A stretch of DNA of 64,000 bases from Cryptomeria japonica (taxonomy: Eukaryota > Streptophyta > Pinopsida > Cupressales > Cupressaceae), in the NCBI RefSeq assembly GCF_030272615.1, contig NC_081414.1:761263148-761327147 (forward strand), written 5' to 3'. Below, piece by piece: positions 46,237 to 58,855 of the stretch. Position 1 is the first letter of the stretch. Each line of letters starts with the position of its first letter. Below the pieces are notes generated by a model. That model was not told where the DNA came from. It did not search any database and saw only the letters and a program-made list of their open reading frames with translations. Both the position numbers and the translations under genes were made by a program.

Positions 46237-49220
46237 CTAAGTTGCCGATACGGGTACGTGGGTACGGTACGCTGGTATGGCAATTTTGGGGGGGGGTTGG
46301 GTACATATGGGTACGTTGGTACAAAAAAATGTAAAAATCATAAATATATACATATATGAAATCTAATAAATAAATAGAAACAAAAATTAAATTTAGAATC
46401 CCACATATCATCCATATGCTAAACAAAACTTGGAACTATCATATATGATTCATATAACTATAACAAAATTACAAATTTACTATAAGTCTAATCTAATATG
46501 AAATATCCATTTGTCAAACTTTGAATGTTATGATAGATATCGAATTCATTGTTCATTGGTTCAACAATAAAATAACACAACTAATAATCAGCAATAGCAT
46601 CGTATGGGTCACTAGAAAGATCAAGATCAACATCATCATTGACATTAGATGATGTAGGTAGAGTACAGGAACCACATGCAGCCTCACTGCCACTTGCACT
46701 AGCAACAAATTGGCTATCAAACTCCCTAGAAAGTAAAGATTGTGTGGCAGCTGAAAAATCCAAATCAGTTCGCTCTGGATCTACATCCCAAAACTTTGTG
46801 CTCCCATCCTTGTACTCATTTTGTTTATGAGTAAGAAGGCGCAAGTTTGAATGCACATAAACGAGCTCTTCCGCCTTACTTGTTGCCAGTCGGTTGCGTT
46901 TCACTGAGTGGATAAAGGAGTATGTGCTCCATTTTCGCTCAGATGAAGAGGAACTAGCAACCTATTGAATAAATGACACAAAGTGAGAGGGCGACAATTA
47001 TAAATTAGTAAAAAATATAAATTTAGAGACCAATAAAAATTAAGAAACTTACTTGCGATAAAACTTTGATTGCAAGAGTTTGAAGGTTTGGTGATGTATG
47101 GCCATTGAGGTACCACCAAGCATGAGAATCCTTTTTATACTTGTCACGGAGAGCGGAAACACTTTGACCATTGGAGGCTACAAAATCAGCAAACTCACTT
47201 GTCATTAAATCCTCCATTTTAGAATCGAGGAAGAGTTTAGTAAGTGTTGTCCTACACCCTTCACTGACTTCTGAATCTCTATATGGTGGTACCTTTGATG
47301 GCTTAGCAAGCATTTCATCACTATAAAATTTGGGAGTCAATGCAAATGCAAGAAGATGTAGTGGGGTGGTCATTTTGTTCCACCGCTCAACACAAATTGT
47401 CTAAACCTCTTTGAAGAAAGTTTCTTCGGGATCTTGCTCTTTTGCATTGATACTGGCTTTCATTTTCTCAATCATCGAGTCAATGCCATCATATACCTCT
47501 CCCAAACATGGGTGATTCATGTCAATATAACGGATCATACTCATGAAGGGCTCAGTGAAACTCAAAAGATATTACACTCAATCCCACCAAGTGTCATCTA
47601 GGATCATGTGCTTTACATTTGTTGCCCTTTCAGTATTGGATTGCCTCCATAGGGACCACCTTTGACTAATTACCATGCTAGCAAGTGGCTCCCGCACCTT
47701 CACAAGTCGCCTCAAGACGATTGTGTTGGATGCAAATCGAGTCTCAGCAACCTATTCAAAAATTAAAAATAAAATTTAGAATACAAAGAAGACATGATTA
47801 AAAAAAATAAAAATAATGATTAACAAAGTGAAATGTAGATTTTAAAAATTGAAGTGTTTCAATTACCTTTAGCAACTCCAACTGTGAAAATGATCTGAAA
47901 ATGGCCTGTGACATGTTATGGTTTGTGATGAACATTTGGATCTCTTCAGCCTCAACATAAATTTGTTTGATCCAATGTATTTTCCTACCCATCTTTTGTA
48001 GCATGAGGTTGAGAGAGTGGACAGCACAAGGTGTCCAAAATATGTGTTCAAACTGTGTCTCAATCAACATACCTGCAGCTCTACAATTCTTTGCATTGTC
48101 TGTTATTACTTGGACAACATTTTGAGGTCCCACATCCTGAATGCATTGTATAAGGATGTTAGCAATAAATTGTGCATCCTTCACCTGTCCCTCACAATCC
48201 ACAGCTTTCAGAAACATTGCCCCTTTAGGGCACACTGCAATTACATTAATTACTGGCCGATTTTTGGTATCCTTTCATCCATCTGAAATGATGGACACAC
48301 CTGTTTGTTTCCATGAATTTCTAATGGGAGCCAATGCATTGTCTGTGTTTTTTACCTCCTTTGCCAATAAGGTGCTACGCACCTTCTCATAACCAGGCCC
48401 TGTGTACCCTTCTGGAGCCTCATTTACCTTTCTCAACATATCCTGCCAATATGGTGATCGTACCACATTAAATGACAAACCGTTTGCATATAGACATCTT
48501 CCAACGGATTGATCTGCAATCTCTCTAGCATCATTCTGAAATGCTCTCTCTAATGGTCCCCTGCTTCTCTTCACAATTAAAATAGACAAATATGATTTTA
48601 GATTTTAAATATAAACATTTAACAAACATTTGAAAACAATTAACAAACTATAGAAAAAGTCTAAAAGAGTTAAATTTTTTTTATTTCTTACCTCCTTAGC
48701 CCCTATGTCGTCACTGGTCGTGCTGGTCATATTGCCTCCCGCCGCGCCTCCCGTCGTGCTAGTCGTTGCGTCTCCCGTCGCGCCTCCCGTAACGCCTTCT
48801 GGCCTTCTCCCATCACACCTTCTGACCTTCTCTGTGTCGACGTTGCGTGCCTTCTTTGTGCCCTCGCGCCGTCACAAGAATGGGTTTTCACTGCCCCTTC
48901 TCTGTGCCCTCGCGCCTGTCGTTTTCACTGCATTTTTAACTTCGCCTTTACGGTTTAAAACTTATTCGCCACGATTACATCCCGTGAAAAGTCAGTAAAA
49001 ACCCCTTGAAATTCATGCACGACGCGGATTCGTGTAAAAAACCCAATGGAATCGTCACGTCTACAGCGGATGCGTCAGAATTCGTGACTCAAAATGTAGA
49101 TTCGTTTCAGTAGGGAAAAACAAAACCCTGTCCGAATCCACAGGGATTCTAGGTCGAATCCGAATCGGATACGTACTGTACCCGGATTTGGGGGAAAAAG
49201 GTGACGTACCAGTAACTTAG
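46237..49220 (-). mobile_element. hAT-superfamily DNA transposon (2,984 bp)
   Basis: Ends are inverted: CTAAGTTGCCGATACG on the left, CTAAGTTACTGGTACG on the right (read inward), 13 of 16 bases equal. The 8-bp flanks are ATTTTGAG (46,229-46,236) and GTTTTGAG (49,221-49,228), as hAT elements leave. GGTACG-like motifs repeat just inside both ends, a likely transposase-binding region. The left flank coincides with the copia A insertion point. Confidence 0.85.
46581..48730 (-). pseudogene. hAT transposase (DUF659 + hAT dimerisation), degenerate
   Basis: Cuts and pastes the element. On the minus strand a short first exon (MTSTTSDDIGAKE, donor at about 48,690) is followed by GPLERAFQNDAREIADQSVG. 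The DUF659 core comes next: VVQVITDNAKNCRAAG and IFWTPCAVHSLNLMLQKMG. The dimerisation domain is split by an intron: WWYLNGHTSPNLQTLAIKVLSQ ends at donor CAA|GTAAGT (about 47,052), and acceptor CAATAG at about 46,962 leads into VASSSSERKWSTYSFIHSVK. Defects: the 'SDGW' Trp is TGA at about 48,275, with further stops near 47,400 and 47,570. No BED zinc finger was found, so the N-terminus may be lost. Confidence 0.85.
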
Positions 49221-49228
49221 GTTTTGAG

Positions 49229-49539
49229 CTATAGTCATAGAAGAAATGTATGATTTGTAATTTCTATTAATATTGAAACTTGAAGTTTTAATGTATTGAC
49301 CCTGTTTTTTTATGTATGATGTGTGTTGAACTCTAATTGTCATTTACAAATGAAGAAAATTAGTAATATATTCTAGGAGTTCAATAATATACATGTTTTT
49401 GAAAAATATTTTTAGAAATTTGTGTTGTTATTGTTTAATCGATATGCCAACCCTTTTTTTAAATTTTCCTAAGTCCCAAATTCAAAATAAAATTAATCAA
49501 TCAAATTATTGCGGAAATTGAGTTTTTAAACTTTAGACA
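49229..49539. other. Old flanking sequence, once joined to 21,899
   Basis: AT-rich, no gene. Removing the nested block joins AGTTT at 21,899 to TGAGCTATAG here, restoring the original locus. Confidence 0.6.
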
Positions 49540-52500
49540 CAAGTTCCTCAACTACCTCTTAAGCACCTCCTTTGGATTTGCCACATAGACTCCATCAAAT
49601 TCAAACTGGAAGAAAACACACACATGTCAATTGGCTAACATGATGTTAAATTTGCATCATCTATTAAACAGTAAATTTTACCAATTCCAGTTTCCTAAAG
49701 CATAGGAAGAGTTGTCAAGGTTCAAATTTTACTGTAATTAGGTTAACGGTACGTTTTAAGTACAGATCATATCAACAGTTTTATTTTGCAACCTTAAGCC
49801 TGAACAACACAGACGAAAAGATCATTCATCTCAACTGTCTAAGTTGGCAGGCAGTCACATGGCATGAACAAACAATCGACCCTCCAAAAATTGATGGCAT
49901 AACTCACTCAGAATGCACAATAGAAACTAAGAAAAAAAATACACAAATAGATAAGAACACATGAGATATATCAGCAAAACTGTTATGTCTGCAATCTCAA
50001 TTAACATCTAAATAAAACATATGTACCATCTCAAGTAATATCTAAATAAAACATATGTACCATGATGAGAGTGTGAGCTCGCAGGACAAAGCCTAGCATA
50101 TGTGAAAAGCTAAAAGCTGATAACAAATTAGCAAAAATTTGTATCAGTGAACCTCATCATTTCCTCCCAGCTTAAAGGATATTGTTGGCAATTTTTGTGA
50201 ACAAATTAGAATATATTGTAGCTTCCCAAGATAACCTAGCAGAGAATAGAACCTAACATTATATAGAGTAAATGCAACCCACAAACAATGATGATGTGAC
50301 TTGAGATGGATTTTATATGTCAAATGACAAAATTCGAATGAGATAGGAATGATATATATTGGGTTGTTATATGCATGACTGATGCCAAGAGGATTTTATG
50401 CTCCAGAAATTGATGGCCTGCGTGAAAGATCTTCATACAAGGGAGATAGTATTGTAGTTTACACTCTTTGTTGATGTTGATTAATACATGTGAAATGACA
50501 AAGTCACATGTTGGCTAGATGAAGGCTTTGAGTGTAGTAGAGCCTTAAAAATGTTTGTAGAAATGTGTAAGTATGGGATTGGGATGAGGAACAAATTACA
50601 TTGATCCACGGTGATGCATCCCCAGCAAAATCCCTTCCCTTTTAGGGATGGGAACATCTGAGGTTTGGTGGAAAGGATACAAAAAAAACCCTCTGCCATC
50701 CCCAAAGGTGTCGTTCCCTGAGATGGCTTTATAGAGCAAGGAACATCCTCGGGAATGTTCTCCTCTTAGGGGACGAAATGGGAAGCAGGGCAGGGTGTTG
50801 TGGGGTGTGGCGTGGTGGAGTGAGGGATACCCTGCCTACCTTAGGATAACCAGAGATGTCAAGACATCCCACAACATTTCAAGGAAAGCAAGCCATTCAC
50901 ATGCCCTTGCAAAACAAATAATAGTAATTTTAAAAGGAAGAGGGTGGGGAAAAGGAAGTCCTTTGCATATTGTAAAACAATAATCATTTAACATATCAAA
51001 AGTTTAAAAAAAAAATTGAAAAGTGCCATGAAGGGTCCAATTGCCTCCAAAGCTTTAATTTGGGTTTGTGGTAGAGGCTCTGCCTCTTGACCCTACCAAA
51101 ATCATGACAAAAGACATGGCAGGGGCACTACCCTTGTCCATGTTGAAGCTTCTTAACGATATTATAAAATGGCCCATTGAAAATTTAGTTGGAATTGATG
51201 TATCTACTTTTATTTATTTAATTACTAATGTTGAAGCCTGGCAATCCTTTTTCAAATGATGAATGGTAACAGGTTTTATCTTTTTTAAAATAACAGTTGC
51301 AGAAATAGTGCCAGAATTTTCTCAAATTGTTTACAGCATGACTGACACATTATCTCACTAATTCTAACAGTAGAGTCTTGGTCAATGGTACAATTTCTGC
51401 TCAAGGTAGGGATGAAGACATTAAAATTTCTTATCTCTACTGCAAAATGATATACATAAAAATAACTTTGTATAGATTTTAACTTCTTTTAATCATATTG
51501 TCAAATTTGTTTTCAAATTTTAGTTTTATATATTATTTTAATAACCACCCTTGTCCTCAAATTTTATAAAAATAAAGTTGTCCCAGAAACTTGTCCCCCT
51601 GTCCCCTAGACTCCATGAAACACTATATCACTAGTTGCATAAGGTAAAGAGACAAACTATCATGTCAAATTTCAGCCAAGCTTTCGCTAAGAAAATAAAG
51701 TAAATTGTGGGTGTTAATTTCTCGATTGAAGCCTAGAATTTTCTTCCACTAGCATCGGACTGCAAGCAAAATATTGGAAGGGAAAGATTTACTTCATGGA
51801 GTCCAAGGCTCTCTGGAATTAAAAACATTGCAAAACCACATCACATTGACCACTATTGTCTTCCCACAGAAAGTGTGTTCTGTTTGACAATTCTAAAGCA
51901 TATTTTAAAGAAAACTAGTAAATTGTACAGTTTTATTGTAGTTACTTATAGCCAATTGCACATTGTTTAAATACTTATTGCACATGTCATTGTACAGTAT
52001 TGCAGCGTCAAATGATTTTTGTTTAAAACTTCCATCTATTGGAGGACTCACATTCAAATATCTGTTGAGACCATCTCAACCTGGATGCAAACATCTTCCG
52101 ATGGAAGTGGGGTTCACATTCCAATATCTGTTAAGACTTAAGACCATCTCGACCTGGATGCAAATATCTTCCAATGGAAGTGGGGTTCACCTTGAGCTAG
52201 TCAATGGTTGGATTCTTGGGGAGTCGTGATGAAATCTCATTTCACAATCAGAGAATCTTACAATTCCAATAGAATTAGGGTTAAAAAGCTAGAAACAATT
52301 TCAATTGTTTTTCTTTTTTAAATTGGGGGTAAACACTTCTGAACACTAAGCAACAACATCCCAGTAGAGGTTTGAACCTTAATGACAAAAATCACACCAC
52401 CACAATTAAACCATCACCCTATGCCATTACGCATTTCAATTGTTTTAATGATCAATAAAAAATGAAAAAATCATCTTAATCATTTCTGCCATTTGATCCT

Positions 52501-53616
52501 TGAAGAACTGTGACAAAATCTCAATTCAGACTCAAATCACAAATTCAGTTGGATTAAAGTCAATAATCTAATCAACTTCATTTTTTAATGATTGCTGAGA
52601 AAGTGGGTTTCAATATGAACAAGTCAGCTGCTTGATTCTTGAAGAGTCATGGCAAGATCTCATTATGTGATCAACATGTCACTATTTCAGTGGGGTTAAG
52701 TCGATAACCTAGAAACAATTTCGACTGATATTATGATTAATAACTATACTATTTTAACATAATATGATTAATAACAATTTCAATTGATATGATTAACATT
52801 ATATGAAATCTCAGGCTCTGCCGTTTACCGACCAAAAAACAAAAATAACAATACTATATTCACCATGAACAAGAAAACTATCTAATAATTGAGCACATGT
52901 GACAAGATCTCATTTTGCGCTCAGAACAAGCAATTTTGCAAGTCTTGAGCACATGTAACAAGATCTCATTGTACGATCAGAACAAACAATTTTGCAAGTG
53001 TTGAGGTTGATGATTTGGAAGAACATTTCATTCTTTTTACAATTGCTCACAAAATGGTTTTCACCTTGAACCAGCATCGAGATTTTCGCAGTCCATTAAA
53101 ATGATTGAAATGTTTTTGAATAAAATTCTGTGACTTTTGTTTGTGTCAATGTTTTGAATTATCTTCTATGATCCATTATCATGGGAGGAATTGATCTGTC
53201 CAATGTAACAAAATGGGCCGATTCTTTGAATGTCACGACAAAATCTCATCTCCTCTTATAGATCACACTCCGTGATGGACTCTCTGATCCATCATTGAGA
53301 AGAAGAATTTTTTCCTAATATTAATAAGGAAATGGAGTGATTCTTGAGAGTCATTAAAGATCTCATCTCACATTTAGAATATCCCAATTGTTGCTGTTAG
53401 AGATGATAACACCTAAACAATTTCCAGGTTTCTTTATGATTTGCAACAAAATGGCATTCACATTACAGTGTTAAGGAGTTAAAATCCCAATCAGTCATGC
53501 CTATATCTCAAAGTGCAATGACATGTCACCATGGCACAGATCAAACCTAATTTGATCCAATTAAACAAAAAATACTTCAAAGCCCAAATTATTTCAACAA
53601 TATTAAATAAACTTAC
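49540..53616 (-). pseudogene. Duplicate of apyrase intron 1 with a ruined exon 2
   Basis: Parallels 12,200-16,670. At 49,555-49,610 the minus strand still reads GCAAATCCAAAGGAGG from exon 2, but the acceptor AG and the start of the exon are lost and stops follow. Exons 3-9 are absent. GA-rich local repeats (52,025-52,200) duplicate TTGGAGGACTCACATTC-like units. Confidence 0.75.
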
Positions 53617-54081
53617 TTGATCGAATAATTCGAGGTCCTTTCCAATTGGCATAAGCTCGAGATTGTGATCAAAGCAGTAGACATGGACTCTGCTTCCAGA
53701 GCTGCCAGCATCGAAAACAACCGCAAAACGCTGGGATCCGGACGATACTTTTTTGCCACCACTATGATGATCCATAAATTCCTCTTGCATCATAGTATTC
53801 AATTCAGAAGGAACTCTAGGCATGAGCAACAGCACAAAACAAATCAGCAAAAGAGGAACAGAGACCACAAATATCACGCCCCTGAACCTGTACATCTTCT
53901 CCGTCATCGTCTCCTGCCGCATTCTCAATTTCATCTTCTCCTGCTCTAAATCTTCGTCAATTGACGGATTCTGGCCTTCTAGCTCAGCACACGAGCTCGA
54001 TCGATAGCGGATCTCGGCGTTATTTGATGGCGCCGTGAAAGCCTTCACCTCTATCGACTCCAGCTCGCCAGATCGTTCCAA
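53617..54081 (-). pseudogene. Second apyrase exon 1 (intact frame, no exons of its own)
   Basis: A minus-strand frame from ATG 54,081 to donor CAA|GTAAGT at 53,616. It encodes a 48-residue extension ([12 protein letters not shown] onward) not available to the 17-kb copy, then a membrane anchor ([20 protein letters not shown]) and ACR1 [13 protein letters not shown]. The donor is in phase 0, as in the complete gene. Internal ATGs ([15 protein letters not shown]) match the start used by the complete gene. By itself it is a 5' fragment. Because it lies upstream on the same strand, it could supply an alternative first exon for the gene at 4.2-17.0 kb. Confidence 0.7.
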
Positions 54082-55916
54082 TCCCCACAGGAAATTTTCT
54101 CGTCTTTTGACGGTAGTTTCCTATATTGCATAGGGGTTCGTTAAGAATGCTTGTGGAGAACAGAGCCCCATTAGCTCGCATGTAAAATGGATTTGTTCTG
54201 CAGAAGCGACGCAGAAACAGCTAATAAGAGAATTTCCTGTTAAATGTTTTTGTCTGTAATTATGGCATTAACCACTAAAACCTAACAGAACCTAGCGCCC
54301 ACATGTACAAAGAAAAATTGATTAATTTGAGGAAACCCTTAAACTCGCATCTAAACATGCAGAGGAGAAGTCATCTGCAGAATCTCTCTTCTGCAAGACG
54401 AAGTGGAGTCATGTTTTCGAGAAACCAAATTATAATTCTGTGTTTTTAATAAAACATGATTATAACTTGATGTTGTAGGATTATTATTTATAAAAAATTA
54501 AAAATAAATTAAGGTAGATTGAGGTGGATTATGGTAAAATAAAATTGAATGCTTTTAAGAGAGGTCATAAGTTTGAGTCTTCTACAATATAGGGTACCTA
54601 TCCTTGAATTGAAGCAAGTTAAGTGTCTTTTTTGAAATAAAGCGAAGTCAAGTGTAATTTTTATTATTACGAGGTAGTTGTATATGTTGTGAGGTACTTA
54701 TAAGCTAGGTTGGTTAGCATTGTTAACTATAAGGGTTAAGAATGATATTTGCCAACATTTGTTAGTAAAGAATAAGAATAACGAAGCTTGGGGTTTAAGA
54801 GTAACAATTGTTAGTATTTGTTAATAGAGAAAAAGAATAGTGAACCTTGGGGATTAAGAATAATATTTATATGTAATTGATAGTAGAGAATAAGAATAGT
54901 GATATGAGATATGGTACAAGGATTCTTTATTTGTAGAAATAATATCAAGGGAAAGGAAAATTAATCTATTATTAAAGTTTTTATTTTCTCTCCTCTCTTT
55001 TTTACCAGGCAAGGTTTTAGAATTGTAGGAATGGAAAGTGCATCACTCATGATTGATAGGGATTTTTTTATTATGCTTGGTGTGTCTTCAAACTTGTTAA
55101 GATTATTGAATCGCTTAAGGGGGCTTAAACAAGGTGCAAGATGTGAAGTTGGGACTTAACTTTCCTTCCATAAGATAGCAATTTTTAATGGTGCTTTTAA
55201 GCATCACCCTTTTAGACACACAAAGTTAAACATGAATCTAAAGACATGAAGTACACAAAATGTTACATAAACAAGTTAAAAGCACAGAATTGGGTTTCGG
55301 GTTGTAAGTGTCCACATTAGAATGACAAGTGTAGGATTGAACCAAAATAGGGTGCAAGTCATTTCTTAGGTTGTTGGGCACACATAGTTGCAAATTTGAT
55401 AACAAAATGTTGAATTGGATTCTTTTTTTATTTAGTATTTATTTTATTTCTTATTTGGGCTCAAACCTTATCTAAGTTGATAGTAATTATGAATTATGTA
55501 TTGTGTTAATTAGTTCTAGATATACTTAGATATTCATTTCCACTTTATATTTAGTGACATGACCTATCTTGCACCCCTTGAGATTGAACCGTAACATTCA
55601 TCCTTCTACTTGTTGTTTCAATTATAGTATTTTGTATTTCTTTCATCTTTCATTTTAGATCTTATTTGTTGATTAGGGTTTGTATACATCCTTATGTGCA
55701 TAGATTGTTAAATCCTTAATGCATGTATTTTTCCCTTCTTGTAACCAAGCACACTACTTATGCTACTATGTAACAATGATCTGATAATACTTCTTTTGTG
55801 GCTAATAGCGGTTTACCTCTTATCTCAAATTTTATTTATTTGATGCCTCTAGAGGGATGGTTCTTTAAATGATGATATTCTAGTTTTAATAACTACTCAT
55901 GTTGTTTTATGCTTAA
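54082..55916. other. Intergenic, nothing recognised
   Basis: AT-rich sequence upstream of the second exon 1. No similarity to 17,100-17,340 is apparent, so the duplication ends near the exon. The part after about 55,000 may belong to the old gypsy element into which element E inserted. Confidence 0.45.
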
Positions 55917-56727
55917 TGACGCAACCATGACTCGGAGGATTCTCAAGGAGAACAATTTGGATCATGCAGCAAGAGTTACACAACGGAAGAAACAACATAG
56001 AATGTAGAAAATGCAAAATTAGTCATTCACAATATCATAGATTCATTACAAGCTAACCGACAACATCCGGTATACATATAGGCTTACAAGCCTAGAACAA
56101 CATACATTCCTGATTACAATCCATTTGGACCTCTAGAGGAGTTCAAATTACAAATCATGAAACTAAATCATCATCTATCTTCACTCATGCCTCAAAGGAT
56201 CGAATACAACAACATGTATAGCATTCAGAACACATCTGGGTTGCCCACTAAAGATTGCATTCTCCAATGACAGGAAAATGAAACGTGTAAAGTAGGTCAC
56301 ACCCAAAACGTGAAGATCTCCTCTGCCAAAGGCAACAATGAAGTGTGGACCACCAAGGAAGGTCAGCCAAGGGCCTAGGAACATCGTATGTGGTGCCCAA
56401 TAGATCAACAAGTCAAGAGATCACTCCGCAAGAGAAGAAATCTCCAACTAGTCGTTAAGCTCAAAACTACTTCGAAAATCAAGAAACAACCAATCCAGAA
56501 GCGATAACTTGCTGGAAAAGGATCCAAATGAACTGAAAAATATGGAATATGAAATAAGAACATGCCTGGAAGTCGTGAATCTAATTCACAACAGAAAATA
56601 AACAACTACTAGAGAATGTCAAAAGAAACACAGAAACTGCAACACAGAACTGAACAGAAAATAAAACTAAAACAAATATTTTTGGTTGATGCAAGATTGC
56701 TCATCGACCGGGGATTCTCTTGCATCA
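55917..56727 (-). repeat. Element E 3' LTR (811 bp)
   Basis: Minus strand starts TGATGCAAGAGAATCCCC and ends GGTTGCGTCA. Aligns along its length with 58,856-59,656. Open frames on both strands in this repeat are not genes. Confidence 0.88.
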
Positions 56728-56766
56728 AACACCCCAGGTATGAAAAGATGTTCCATGAGAGGAAGC

Positions 56767-58689
56767 TCATGAACATTGAAAAGGATTTAGAATACAGACC
56801 CCGTGCTCTTTTTTTATCCAAATGTCCTCTTTGTCTGCAAAGTTCTTCCTCCTTACATCTTCCAGTAACTCGGCTGAATTTTCCAACTTCTTTTCCACTT
56901 CTCCACTTTTATTTCCTTGCTTCATATTTGCACACTGTCTCTTATTACCACTCTCTTTCTTTTGCAAATCCGATTTACTTCTTCCATCGAAACTCTTCTT
57001 ATCTGCCACCACAACTATAACCTTACTGTCATCTAGTACTATCTTGCTAACAGATTCATCCACAAGATCCATCTTCAAATCCACACCATCATCCGATATA
57101 ACCTCTACAACCTACTTCTCAGCACTACAACTCTTCACAAGACTCACACTCTTCACTTCCTTCTCCTTCTCCTTCAAAGAAGCCGAAGTGAACTTTTTCC
57201 CATCCTTTTCAATAGTGATCAGGTTTCTTCTACAATCATAGATAGCTCCTCTATCATATTGCCAAGGTCTACCCAACAAAACATGGCAAGCACTCATAGG
57301 CAAAACATCACACAAGACTTCATCTTTGTAAGGTCCAATATTAAAACTCACTGAGCATTGCTCTCTCACCTCTGCCACATGATCATCTTGCAACCAACTC
57401 ACCTTGTAAGGACAAGGACTCTCAAGCCTCTTCAAACCAAGCTTCTCTACCATCTCCTCTGATACCAAATTTTAAATACTACCACCATCTACAATAACCT
57501 TACAACACTTGCCACTTGATTTTCAAATAGTCCAAAAAAGTTTATTCCTTTGAGTAGGTCTGATTTTTTCTTCACTCTCCACCAAGATCTGATTTTTTCT
57601 TCACTCTCCACCAAGACTCTTCTAAACACAAGGGATTCTCCCTACCCCGGTGTTATCATGCTCTCATCTACAACTCCAGCATATGGTTCCTCACATGCCA
57701 TGAAATTTCTTGCCATTCCTATGTTACCAATTCCCTGAGAACACTCATAAGATCTATGTCTGGTTTCTCCGCACTTGAAACATTTACCTAAGAACTCTTT
57801 GTTGCTACTGCCATTCCCTTTTCTTTGTGTCTTCTACTCCATTTAGATTTTGGTTCCTCATTAGTCTGTTTCTCCATACTTCTACTCATCTTCCCTCTAT
57901 CCGCTACATATCTTTCTCTTCCCTTAGAGCTATTCTATTGTCTTCTCTTCACTTTATCTTTCACCTTCAGAGCATATTGGTAATCCCCCTTGACTGTAGA
58001 AATCTTCAACATACTCATCTCATCCTGAATGTTAAATCGGAGTCCATTTATGTATCTAACCACCTTCTCCCACCCTTCTCCCTATCCATCTCTTGATCTC
58101 TGGATCTAATCATCACTTTGTAGAATTCCTTATTATACTCTTTCACACTCATGTCAATCTGCTTTAGGTTTTACAACTTCTTGAACAACTCCAACTCATA
58201 GTCTCCCAAAATGAATTTAGCCTTCAACCTCACAACATTCTGCCTCCATCAGGTGATTTTCATCTTACCACTTCTCCACTCTATCTCTCAGCTACTCTTT
58301 CCATCATAAAGAAACATGCCCTTTCAACTTAGTTTGTGCTAACCAAACCCTTATGGGTCTTTAACATCTTCAAACTCAAAGTAGTCCTCCAATTCTCCGA
58401 TCCAATCTATCAAGTCTTTCGGATTCAATGTACTTGAAAAGTTAGAAACCTCCACTTTATGAATTCTACTCACTTGTGTCACCGCTCTAAGAAATCTTTC
58501 TTCTCCCTCATCTACTGCTCCTTCAATCTCTTCGGCCTCAAGCTCTTCCCCTGCCTCTTCATACTCATCCTCTGATTTCGGATTCCTCCACAAACCAGCC
58601 AATGCATTCCAAATCTCATTCCTCATCTCATTCTTGAAATCCTCCATCATCTTCTCTACCCTTATAGGGTTCATCCTTCTTGATGACAT
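56767..58689 (-). pseudogene. Element E gag-protease, interrupted
   Basis: Gag starts at 58,689 (MSSRRMNPIRVEKMMEDF) and is open to 58,351. It includes LNPKDLIDWIGELEDYFEFE, the gypsy gag signature that leads into 'RVxLAQTKLKGHASLWW', which is found just after a stop. A zinc knuckle CFKCGETRHRSYEC lies at about 57,741-57,782. The aspartic-protease domain is open at 57,468-57,112: EMVEKLGLKRLESPCPYKVS and VLPMSACHVLLGRPWQYDRG, as in gypsy RVP_2. A charged tail (57,084-56,767) runs to the 3' LTR with no RT. Several stops separate the blocks. Confidence 0.83.
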
Positions 58690-58855
58690 CTCCTCCTTTG
58701 ATCCAGTGCAACTACCTCAACTCGGCGATCTGACTACAAAGTTCTAATTGCCTCTCCATCAGTGATCTATTGAACACACTTGTAGCTTGCCTCAATTCAA
58801 CGCTATGTTCACCCAAAGGAATGCCTCAAGGTTCGCAACCAACTCTGATACCATC

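Noticed and set aside
48705-48998. Val/Pro/Ala-rich plus-strand frame in the GC-rich part of the hAT element
   Set aside because: It is antisense to the transposase 5' region and built from short GC-rich repeats.
56616-57241. Plus-strand frames of 134 and 139 codons in element E
   Set aside because: They are antisense to the gag-protease and LTR readings, which match known families.
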